A program made the position numbers and the translations under genes. 64,000 nucleotides of DNA, from contig JBGTQJ010000015.1 of the NCBI GenBank assembly GCA_041941305.1, positions 1 to 64,000 of the forward strand, written 5' to 3'. Origin of the DNA: JANSWP01 sp041941305 (lineage in GTDB: Bacteria > Bacteroidota > Bacteroidia > Chitinophagales > Saprospiraceae). The notes beneath the pieces were generated by a model. The model saw only the letters and a list, made by a program, of their open reading frames with translations, searched no databases and was not told the origin of the DNA. This document shows, piece after piece, positions 43,572-50,628 of the stretch. Every line of letters begins with the position of its first letter. Position 1 is the first letter of the stretch.

Positions 43572-43669
43572 NNNNNNNNNNNNNNNNNNNNNNNNNNNNN
43601 NNNNNNNNNNNNNNNNNNNNNNNNNNNNNNNNNNNNNNNNNNNNNNNNNNNNNNNNNNNNNNNNNNNNN
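43572..43669. other. Assembly gap of 98 N
   Basis: Undetermined bases directly before a 7-bp tandem array. The gap is probably caused by that repeat and its true length is unknown. Confidence 0.95.
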
Positions 43670-43732
43670 GTGCTGGGTGCTGGGTGCTGGGTGCTGGGTG
43701 CTGGGTGCTGGGTGCTGGGTGCTGGGTGCTGG
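43670..43732. repeat. Nine tandem copies of GTGCTGG
   Basis: A perfect 7-base tandem array of 63 bases that begins at the gap edge, so the array is longer in the genome. The reverse complement reads CCAGCAC, similar to the CCAGCAACCAG text at 16441 and 28590. Reading frames through it are artefacts. Confidence 0.95.
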
Positions 43733-43861
43733 TAAGAAAATTCAAACAGGGGGAAAAACCAAATATTCGAGAACAATTAGATTTTTTTACCTTTGCTCAA
43801 ACATTGGTGGCAAATGAGCGTAGGAGTTGCATAAAGCATTATTTAAAACTGCTTGCTGCAA

Positions 43862-44030
43862 ACTGCCTACTGTCAACATGCCTTAATAGGGAACCCGGTG
43901 AAAATCCGGGGCAGTCCCCGCTGCTGTAAGCTCTATATTTATTTTTTGGCGAAATGCCACTCTCGAAATCGAGGGGAAGGCGCCAAAAAAAGGAGTAAGC
44001 CAGAAGACCTGCCAGTGAATTGTTAATCTT
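43862..44030 (+). promoter_or_regulatory. Cobalamin riboswitch
   Basis: The conserved core AATAGGGAACCCGGTG, AAATCCGGGGCAGTCCCCGC and TGCTGTAAG is at about 43884-43930, and the B12 box AGCCAGAAGACCTGCCA at 43998-44014. A variable arm TTTTTTGGCG / CGCCAAAAAA (43942-43951 / 43981-43990) lies between. Downstream, AGCTTT / AAAGCT at about 44033-44050 can form a hairpin with GGAGG in its loop, a possible expression platform. Binding of adenosyl- or methylcobalamin would shut off the receptor gene that follows. Confidence 0.93.
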
Positions 44031-44060
44031 TCAAGCTTTCGGAGGAAAAGCTGGGATGAA

Positions 44061-46133
44061 ATGTACTTTTCATTAGGGTTCTTCGCATTTCTCACCACCT
44101 ACCTTCCGAGGCTTTCTGAATTGCAGGAAGATTGGATGATTTTTAATTTTAAAACACAGCACATATCAAAGGCTGGTCGCTTTTCTAAGGCTGCAGAACC
44201 ATTTTCTGTGCGGGATTCAAAATCATGTCTCTCAATATCTCTTTCGTCCTTTCTTTCATTCTTCCTCATTGTTTTCATTACTTCATGCTCCAATTGTTTA
44301 TCGGCTCAGTCGGACACTACGCTTCTCCTACCTGAAATCAAGCTCACTGAAACTTCATTACGCAATGCTTCTACTGGGAGTAGAACTGAAAACTGGAACT
44401 CCCAAACCCTGGAAAAAAACACGATTTCCAATATTTCGGAAATACTCAATCGCGAAAGCGGCATATTTATCAAGAGCTATGGGGTTGGTAGCCTGGCTAC
44501 TTCTTCAGTTCGCGGAGGCAGTGCCGGACATACCGCCTTGATCTGGAATGGTTTTTCATTGCAAAGTCCAATGCTCGGACTGTTGGACTTGTCTTTTTTA
44601 CCCACTGTTTTTGTAGATGAAATGAGTCTGAATTACGGAGGGAATAGTGCGCCTTGGGGTAATGGAGCTATCGGGGGGGTGATCGCCCTAAAAAACATCC
44701 CTAAATCTCGTGATGGGATCTCGGTTGGTTTTCAAAATATTCTGGGCAGTTTTGACAATTGGGATAGTCAACTGAAAATGCAGTATAGGAAGGGAAAATT
44801 TGCTGGAAGCACCCGGGTATTTTATCAAAAAGCAGAAAATGACTTTGAGTATACCATAAGTCCGGATTTACCCAAAAAACGACAAACAAACAGTGCTTTT
44901 TCACAAGGGGGAATATTGCAGGAAGTCTATTGGAAACCCAAAATCAATCAACAACTGGCTTGGCACATTTGGTGGCAACAATCTGACAGAGCAATTCCTC
45001 CAACCACTACCCAAACCAGAAGTGAAGCAGCTCAAAAGGATGACATTTTTCGTACAACCTTGAATTGGAAATCAATAGGCAGGCAATCTGTCTTCCAAAT
45101 TCGAAGTGCTTTTTTTGAGGAAGAAATTGATTATCGTGATGATTTAATTGGACTACGTGCCATCACCAAGTTCAGGAATATTATTGGAGAGTTGGAATAT
45201 GAGAGGCATATTAAAAATATGGGGAAAGTACATTTTGGGCTTAATCAAACCTTTACAAAAGCATTTGCTGAGGCTTATGAACATCCACCTACTGAATATC
45301 GGGGAGCCATTTTTGCAGCACTTCAAACTCCATTTGCAGGCTGGGATTTTCAAATCCATTTAAGGCAGGAATGGGCAGAAAAACAATCCATTCCCTTTAT
45401 ACCAAGTCTGGGGTTTGAGAAAAGAATCAATGCCTGGTTAATTTCCAAAACCAAATTTTCCCGCAATTTCAGACTACCTACTTTCAATGATCGCTTTTGG
45501 CGTCCGGGTGGCAATGTAGACTTGAAACCCGAAAGTGGCTGGAGTGCTGAATTTAGCTTAATCGGCACCTGGAAAATCAAAAAACACCATCTGAAATATT
45601 CCCTTACTGGTTTCAATAGAACTATCGAAAACTGGATTTTATGGAGCATCCGAGAAGGAGAGGCTTTTTATTCGGCTAACAACATTGCGAAAGTTTGGAG
45701 TAGAGGACTGGAGCAAAGGATGGATTGGCAATTTCAAAAAAATCACCTTAAAATCAAATCGAAAGCCGGTTACGATTATGTCCTTTCTACGAATAAGGTT
45801 GCCATTGAAAATCCCAAAATATTGGAAGGGGAGCAATTATTTTATGTGCCGAAACACAAAGCTTTTGGATTGTTGGAACTTGATTGGAAAAATATTGGGA
45901 TTTATTATCGACATACCCTTACCAGCTCTATCTCTACAATTCTGGAGCCGCTCGATGGCTACCAGGTTGGGTATTTAGGGGTGGATTATGAGTGGATTCG
46001 AAATAGGTTTTCTGGCTTATTATTTTTTCAAATTGACAATCTATGGGATAAAAATTATAGAGTCGTAGAACGACGTCCCATGCCTGGAAGGCATTTTCGA
46101 TTAGGTTTAAAAATGGTTTATCATTCGAAATAA
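44061..46133 (+). CDS. btuB: BtuB-like TonB-dependent cobalamin receptor
   Basis: 690 codons. The start is uncertain: the first ATG (44061) lies right after the riboswitch hairpin; an ATG at 44136 is in frame. The signal-peptide core is at about residues 59-80 (FLSFFLIVFITSC), rather far in, so a start nearer to it is likely. The plug follows at about 95-215 (ISEILNRESGIFIKSYGVGSL; SSVRGGSAGHTALIWNGF; NYGGNSAPWGNGAIGGVI), then a 22-strand barrel ending FRLGLKMVYHSK. It transports vitamin B12 through the outer membrane using TonB. Control by the upstream cobalamin riboswitch supports the substrate call more than similarity does. Confidence 0.88.
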   Translation: MYFSLGFFAFLTTYLPRLSELQEDWMIFNFKTQHISKAGRFSKAAEPFSVRDSKSCLSISLSSFLSFFLIVFITSCSNCLSAQSDTTLLLPEIKLTETSLRNASTGSRTENWNSQTLEKNTISNISEILNRESGIFIKSYGVGSLATSSVRGGSAGHTALIWNGFSLQSPMLGLLDLSFLPTVFVDEMSLNYGGNSAPWGNGAIGGVIALKNIPKSRDGISVGFQNILGSFDNWDSQLKMQYRKGKFAGSTRVFYQKAENDFEYTISPDLPKKRQTNSAFSQGGILQEVYWKPKINQQLAWHIWWQQSDRAIPPTTTQTRSEAAQKDDIFRTTLNWKSIGRQSVFQIRSAFFEEEIDYRDDLIGLRAITKFRNIIGELEYERHIKNMGKVHFGLNQTFTKAFAEAYEHPPTEYRGAIFAALQTPFAGWDFQIHLRQEWAEKQSIPFIPSLGFEKRINAWLISKTKFSRNFRLPTFNDRFWRPGGNVDLKPESGWSAEFSLIGTWKIKKHHLKYSLTGFNRTIENWILWSIREGEAFYSANNIAKVWSRGLEQRMDWQFQKNHLKIKSKAGYDYVLSTNKVAIENPKILEGEQLFYVPKHKAFGLLELDWKNIGIYYRHTLTSSISTILEPLDGYQVGYLGVDYEWIRNRFSGLLFFQIDNLWDKNYRVVERRPMPGRHFRLGLKMVYHSK

Positions 46134-46209
46134 TGGTTGGACAAGCGCTCCAAGTCTATCAAAGGCTAGAAGCCCTTGCCAACCTGGATAAATATTCAAA
46201 TTAACTTTT

Positions 46210-47181
46210 ATGCGAAAATTATTTACACTTCTCACCACAGTTTTATTACTACAATTGGTCAATGCTCAAACTACAGCAACCTTCGAAGATTTCAATCTTT
46301 CATCGGAGAGTTTTCTGAACAATGGAACTCCAGATGGTGGATTCGAAAACGGTAATATCTTTTTGCACAATACTTATCATCCTTCCTGGGATGGTTGGGA
46401 TGGCTGGGCAATTTCAAATACAACCGATACACAAACACCAGGTTTTATGAATCAATTCAGCTCTATTGTCGGCAAGGGTGTAGATGACTCAGACACCTAT
46501 GCTGTAACTTTCGTTCTGGGAAAAAGCCTTATTGAATTAAGAGGTGAAGCAATTGGAGGAATTGTCGAAGGGTTTCATATCACCAATAGCACTTATGCAT
46601 ATCTGAGCATATTGGAAGGTGATAGCTTTACCAAAAAATTTGGGGGCGAAACAGGTGACGATCCTGATTTCTTTTTATTGACCATCAAAAAATATTTCCA
46701 AGGCAATTTAAGCACTGATAGTATTGATTTCTATTTGGCAGACTATCGCTTTGCTGATAATACGCAGGATTATATCGTGGATGAGTGGCATTATATTGAT
46801 TTGACCTCTTTGGGAAATGTAGATAGCCTTCAGGTTACCCTTTCTTCAACAGACAATGGTACGCACGGCATGAATACTCCTGCCTATTTCTGTATGGATA
46901 ATCTCACAACCAGAGATTTGCCAACTTCTACTTTTGAGGTTGAAAACAACTTTGAATTTGAAGTATTTCCTAACCCTGCTTCTGACTGGCTTTTAGTCAA
47001 TTGGAAAGGTTCTAATGAGGCTATCTTGAGTTGCTATGATGTAAATGGTGTTTTGAAACAGAATTGGAAAATCCTTCCGGGATTGAACGAACAAAATATT
47101 TCTGATTTACCAAAAGGGATGTATTTTCTGGATCTAAATGGGAGCGATTTTTCCCAAAAAACTACTTTTGTGAAATTCTAA
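46210..47181 (+). CDS. DUF4465-like T9SS-secreted protein, probable B12 partner
   Basis: 323 aa with signal peptide (about 1-19, LVNAQ). Residues about 22-235 match the DUF4465 pattern: ATFEDFNLSSESFLNNG at the start, WDGWDGWAISN, YAVTFV, GFHITNSTYAYLSI, DFFLLTIKKYF, and the closing YFCMDNLTT. The C-terminal 80 residues (FEVFPNPASDWLLVNW; LPKGMYFLDLNG) are a type A sorting domain. In Bacteroidota such proteins are often found beside cobalamin-regulated TonB receptors, and here the gene follows BtuB by 76 bases, probably under the same riboswitch. A surface role in capturing cobalamin, like BtuG/BtuH lipoproteins, is a hypothesis. Confidence 0.8.
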   Translation: MRKLFTLLTTVLLLQLVNAQTTATFEDFNLSSESFLNNGTPDGGFENGNIFLHNTYHPSWDGWDGWAISNTTDTQTPGFMNQFSSIVGKGVDDSDTYAVTFVLGKSLIELRGEAIGGIVEGFHITNSTYAYLSILEGDSFTKKFGGETGDDPDFFLLTIKKYFQGNLSTDSIDFYLADYRFADNTQDYIVDEWHYIDLTSLGNVDSLQVTLSSTDNGTHGMNTPAYFCMDNLTTRDLPTSTFEVENNFEFEVFPNPASDWLLVNWKGSNEAILSCYDVNGVLKQNWKILPGLNEQNISDLPKGMYFLDLNGSDFSQKTTFVKF

Positions 47182-47192
47182 ACGTAAGCAAT

Positions 47193-47645
47193 ATGACTCA
47201 CAAAGAATTTCTAACAGAAAAAGTACCCCAAATACTAAAAAACCTGACAGCTGATACAGAGCCATCGTTTGGCTTAATGACAGCTCAGCACATGGTCGAG
47301 CATTTGACCTGGATAACCAAAGTTTCATTGAAACGTCATGGCGAACCTGTGAGCCCACCTACAAAAGGTCAGCTTGGTTTCAAAAGGTTTATTGAAAAAG
47401 GGGCTCATTTTGAACATCGTCCAAGTAATAAAACAAAGGCAGATTTGCCTGCATTAAAATACAATTCACTGGAAGAAGCTATAGAAGAATTACCCAAAGC
47501 GGTGGCTCGTTTTTACAATCATTTTGCTGAAAATCCAGATTACAAAAGCTATAATCAATTTCAAGGAGAGTTGAATTTTGAAGAATTAGAACTATTCCAT
47601 ACACAGCATTATAAATATCATTTCAACCAATTTGGCTTGATTTAA
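47193..47645 (+). CDS. DUF1569/DinB-like protein
   Basis: 150 aa, cytoplasmic and helical. LMTAQHMVEHLTWITKVS and the closing LFHTQHYKYHFNQFGLI supply histidines at the places where DinB-superfamily/DUF1569 four-helix bundles bind a metal. Function of this group is unknown; some relatives are thiol-dependent transferases. It starts 12 bases after the DUF4465 gene, so it may be cotranscribed with the B12 locus, although no functional link is evident. A terminator follows immediately. Confidence 0.7.
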   Translation: MTHKEFLTEKVPQILKNLTADTEPSFGLMTAQHMVEHLTWITKVSLKRHGEPVSPPTKGQLGFKRFIEKGAHFEHRPSNKTKADLPALKYNSLEEAIEELPKAVARFYNHFAENPDYKSYNQFQGELNFEELELFHTQHYKYHFNQFGLI

Positions 47646-47681
47646 AAAACGTCCTTTGAACTTTTCAAAGGACGCTTTTTT
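47645..47681 (+). terminator. Intrinsic terminator
   Basis: GTCCTTTGAA / TTCAAAGGAC stem flanked by A and T runs, right after the stop at 47645. It ends the B12 locus transcript. Confidence 0.8.
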
Positions 47682-47706
47682 ACTTTTGAATAGTAGACTT
47701 TATTCC

Positions 47707-47808
47707 AAAATAATTTCACCCTTTTGATTTCAGCAAACATGCTTGACTTCATTCTTTATCAGGCATTCAGTCTTCACTTATTTGCCAAAATGATGAAATT
47801 ATTTTTTA
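47707..47808. mobile_element. Palindromic MITE-like element, copy 1
   Basis: 102 bases with complementary ends (AAAATAATTTCA and its complement near 47795-47808). It shares a core of about 70 bases with the element at 49525-49664: TTTTGATTTC, CTTGACTTCATT, CAGGC, TTCAG, CTTATTTG. It lacks about 30 bases present in copy 2. Confidence 0.6.
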
Positions 47809-47829
47809 AAGCTTACTAAATAAGGAAAA

Positions 47830-48090
47830 TTAATTTCCGTCTCCACCATCACCGTCGTCATCTCCACCTCCTTCGGTACCGTCTCCGCCGCCATCTCCTT
47901 CAACAGCTTCGGCAGCCTCAGTAGCCAGTGAATCAACAGTCTCAGCAGCTTCTTCTGTAGCTTCTTCAACTGCTTCTGTAGCTTCTTCTGCAGCTTCCTC
48001 AGCTTGTTGAGGAGCGTCGCCGCAAGAAAACATTGCCCATGAAGCTGACAAGAATAAAACAACTAAAATTTTCAATGCGCTTTTTTTCAT
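47830..48090 (-). CDS. Small acidic low-complexity lipoprotein
   Basis: 86 aa. The N-terminus has a basic start, a hydrophobic core and a cysteine in WAMFSCGD at about residue 23, a plausible lipobox. The mature part is Ala/Glu-rich (AEEAAEEATEAVEEATEE, likely helical or coiled) and ends in a Gly/Asp tail (GDGGGDGTEGGGDDDGDGG). Such tails are flexible and may bind calcium or other cations. The opposite strand shows an open frame only because of the low complexity. Function unknown. Confidence 0.7.
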   Translation of the reverse strand: MKKSALKILVVLFLSASWAMFSCGDAPQQAEEAAEEATEAVEEATEEAAETVDSLATEAAEAVEGDGGGDGTEGGGDDDGDGGDGN

Positions 48091-48505
48091 AATCGTTTTG
48101 TTTTAATGTTTACTGAAAAATGCAATTAATTAATAAGCAGCCTTAAAAACAGGCATAGTTCTTTATTAGAGATAATAGTGTTAGTTCGCTGTTGACATCG
48201 CATTTTCAAGGGGTGTTCTTAGGATATGTTCTAAAGGGAAGTAATTACTATTTTTCAATTTTATCCTAATTTTTCGGGCAATCTCTTTATTTAAAACTGG
48301 TCTATTTAGTCAGAAATGAGCACTAAAAGTATGTAATGATTGTCATAGGAACTACTAAATTAGAAAAAAACCTTAAATTTCTTGGGCATTTGAGCGCTGA
48401 AGTTGTCTAAAATTAACTTCATGGAAGCCTTAAAAGTAATAGATTTTATCCATTCAAAAACTTAAAACAACTACCCTGAAAACACAATAACAGCATTTTT
48501 CAAAC
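48091..48505. other. Intergenic region, nothing recognised
   Basis: 415 AT-rich bases between divergent genes; it should hold both promoters. No clear repeat, RNA or frame is seen. Confidence 0.5.
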
Positions 48506-48841
48506 ATGACATCAGAAGAAAGAAATAACCTAAAAGAAAAAATAAACGAGACCATTATCAAAACGGAAGCGGAAATTGAACAGCTCAATGATGCTACAAA
48601 ACCCATTTCACCAGAAAATTCCATTGGACGCATAAGCCGGATGGACGCTATAAACAATAAAAGTGTATCCGAAGCAGCTTTGCGCTCCTCTAAAAGGAAA
48701 TTGGCAGCCTTGCGATTTGCACTAACCAAAATTGATGCACCAGATTTCGGTAAGTGTACGTGGTGTGGCAATACGATTCCTCCGGCAAGGTTAATGTTTA
48801 TGCCCCAAAGCACGCGATGTGTCCGATGTGCTGATCGATAA
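48506..48841 (+). CDS. DksA/TraR-type C4 zinc-finger protein
   Basis: 111 aa. An N-terminal helical hairpin (about 1-75, coiled coil rich in E and K) is followed by the zinc finger FGKCTWCGNTIPPARLMFMP and CVRCADR, with cysteines in CxxC and CxxC pairs and the typical IPxARL spacing. DksA/TraR proteins enter the RNA polymerase secondary channel and modulate initiation, often with ppGpp. The coiled coil is shorter than in E. coli DksA, closer to TraR/YocK-type proteins, so the exact role is open. Confidence 0.85.
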   Translation: MTSEERNNLKEKINETIIKTEAEIEQLNDATKPISPENSIGRISRMDAINNKSVSEAALRSSKRKLAALRFALTKIDAPDFGKCTWCGNTIPPARLMFMPQSTRCVRCADR

Positions 48842-48920
48842 TTTTGGAAACAATTATCAACCATTATTAAATTTGTAGACTCTTTATAACACTCATTGGT
48901 GTACAGAAAAATACTCAATC

Positions 48921-49472
48921 ATGAAAAAAATAATCACCTTTTCGTTCGCTATCATGCTTGGTTTGGCGATCCAGGCTCAGGATAAAGCGCCAAAATTTAC
49001 CCTTGAAATCAGTACCGACTCTATTTTAATGGGCAATTATTTTGAAGTAAAGTTTACACTGGAAAATGCCTCAGGAAATAATTTCATTGCTCCTGAATTT
49101 GAAGGCTTTCGCATCGTAGGTGGACCAAATTATGCGACCAGTATGAGTTTTGTCAATGGTGAAATGTCTCAAACTATCTCCTACTCTTATAATTTAGAAC
49201 CAATAGATATTGGAAACTATTGGATTCAGCCTGCCAGTGTAGAAACAGGAGGTGAAATATTAGAAACCATCCCTATAGAAGTATTGGTCGTACCCAATCC
49301 CGACGGTATCAGGCAACACCCAAAAGAAAGAGAGCGGAGTCGTGGGTTTTTTGATGATTTTTTTGAAAGTCCAAGTCCTCGCTTCCAACCTGCCCCTGCC
49401 CCCGAATCTGCTCCAAAGAAAAAAGAAGCCACCAAACCTAAAAAGAAAAAACGGAAAACCATCAGAATTTAA
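48921..49472 (+). CDS. BatD-like exported protein, short form
   Basis: 183 aa with signal peptide (about 1-19, GLAIQAQ). Residues about 25-125 match the first domain of BatD (oxygen-tolerance) proteins: FTLEISTDSILMGNYFEVKF, then FEGFRIVGGPNYATSMSFVNG and SYSYNLEPIDIGNYWIQPA. Full BatD has several such domains and a TM anchor; here the protein ends in a Pro/Lys-rich tail (PAPAPESAPKKKEATKPKKK) without an anchor. No BatA/B or MoxR gene lies next to it. It may be a stand-alone paralogue. Confidence 0.75.
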   Translation: MKKIITFSFAIMLGLAIQAQDKAPKFTLEISTDSILMGNYFEVKFTLENASGNNFIAPEFEGFRIVGGPNYATSMSFVNGEMSQTISYSYNLEPIDIGNYWIQPASVETGGEILETIPIEVLVVPNPDGIRQHPKERERSRGFFDDFFESPSPRFQPAPAPESAPKKKEATKPKKKKRKTIRI

Positions 49473-49524
49473 AACAACAGATTGCTATCATTGCATTTTG
49501 GGGTTCCACAAATACACTTAGTGA

Positions 49525-49664
49525 TTAAAAAATAACTTCATCATTTTGATTTCGTCAAATAAGCTCAACTTCATTTCTTAACAGGCTTTCAGCCTTCGCT
49601 TATTTGACGAAATCAAAGATTCATGAGGCCTTATGCCGAACTAAACGATGAAGTTATTTTTTAA
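49525..49664. mobile_element. Palindromic MITE-like element, copy 2
   Basis: TTAAAAAATAACTTCATC at 49525-49542 is the exact complement of 49647-49664. Inside, GATTTCGTCAAATAAGC at 49548-49564 pairs exactly with 49598-49614. The core is shared with 47707-47808, 1.8 kb upstream. It codes for nothing and fits a non-autonomous mobile element. Confidence 0.7.
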
Positions 49665-49714
49665 GGGTTCCTTAATTGGTAATAAGTGGGACCGTTCCTT
49701 TTTCAAAGACATCA

Positions 49715-50554
49715 ATGAGCACTATACTTCTTATTTTAAAAAACACCTTAATCTTCAGCATTTTAACCATACTCACTCAAGTGGGTGGTCTTATCTATTT
49801 TTTGCACAAACCCATCAGTTGGATGCTCAAAAAGCGATTTAATAATTCCATTGCACGATTTTTTGTAAAATTATTTTCCTTTACTGTTTTTTATTCTGTG
49901 ATCGCTTTGACGGTGGTTCCAATAATTGCCATTCCTACCGGACGAGTTCCCCTGCCATTGTTTTCCAGTGAAAGTACACCATTGAAACCCCGAACACTAT
50001 TGACTTGTCTTACCAATCGTCATTATGTGAAATTAAACCTGCGCAAAGAGGTATATCGTATCGCACAACAAATACATAGTGAATATCCGGGAACGCAACT
50101 TTTGTACTTGGATGCCAATTTTCCCTTTATCGATGGGTTTCCACTCTTACCTCACTTAAGTCATGACGATGGTGAAAAATTGGATTTTGCGTTTTTCTAT
50201 AAAGATTCAGCAAGCCAAAAATCCGTCAATTCATCTCCGTCCTGGTGCGGCTATGGCGTTTTTGAAACGGCAAGAGCTGAAGAAAGCGATCAAACAGAAC
50301 AATGCAAGAGCAGAGGTTATTGGCAATATGATATTACAAAATACCTCGCCTCGCCATCCAGAAAAAAGGAATTTCTTTTTGATGAAGAAAAGACCCGCAA
50401 TTTGATCAAAAATTTTGCAGACAGTCCCAAAATCAGAAAAATCTTTATTGAACCTCACCTGAAAGAACGCTTAAACTTAAAAGCTTACAACAAAATTCGC
50501 TTCCATGGCTGTCAGGCAGTCCGGCATGATGATCACATTCATATTCAACTTTAG
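49715..50554 (+). CDS. Membrane-anchored LAS-type (VanY/MepA-like) peptidase
   Basis: 279 aa from the ATG at 49715; the frame is open 13 codons further. Two hydrophobic segments at about 5-30 and 48-75 place the rest outside the inner membrane. LPHLSHDDGEKLDFAFFY gives H150 and D157 in the SH(x6)D zinc motif of LAS metallopeptidases, and RHDDHIHIQL at the C-terminus gives the D-H-x-H motif (H274, H276). Cysteines in SWCGYG and EQC, and near FHGCQ, may form disulfides. LAS enzymes cut D-Ala-D-Ala or D-Ala-mDAP bonds in peptidoglycan. The two TM segments and the 170-residue core separate it from classic MepA or VanY. Confidence 0.7.
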   Translation: MSTILLILKNTLIFSILTILTQVGGLIYFLHKPISWMLKKRFNNSIARFFVKLFSFTVFYSVIALTVVPIIAIPTGRVPLPLFSSESTPLKPRTLLTCLTNRHYVKLNLRKEVYRIAQQIHSEYPGTQLLYLDANFPFIDGFPLLPHLSHDDGEKLDFAFFYKDSASQKSVNSSPSWCGYGVFETARAEESDQTEQCKSRGYWQYDITKYLASPSRKKEFLFDEEKTRNLIKNFADSPKIRKIFIEPHLKERLNLKAYNKIRFHGCQAVRHDDHIHIQL

Positions 50555-50583
50555 TTAATTTCTCAAGCCTTTGACTATTTTTG
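50549..50583 (+). promoter_or_regulatory. Promoter candidate of ALDH gene
   Basis: TATTTTTG at 50576-50583 fits TAnnTTTG; a weak TTTAG lies 22 bases upstream. The ATG is 46 bases further on. Confidence 0.4.
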
Positions 50584-50628
50584 CGCGAAATTTTCGAAAT
50601 ATTAATAACAATCAAATAGAACCATTCA

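Noticed and set aside
43670..43732. Possible CRISPR-like array
   Set aside because: Unit is 7 bases with no spacers; a simple tandem repeat, and no cas genes are in the window.
43314..43929. Open frames spanning the N gap with repeated TQHPAPS or WVLGAGC residues
   Set aside because: Created by the GTGCTGG tandem array and undetermined bases.
47799..48062. Second minus-strand frame overlapping the small lipoprotein
   Set aside because: It is the other frame of the same Ala/Glu low-complexity DNA; only the frame with signal peptide and lipobox cysteine is credible.
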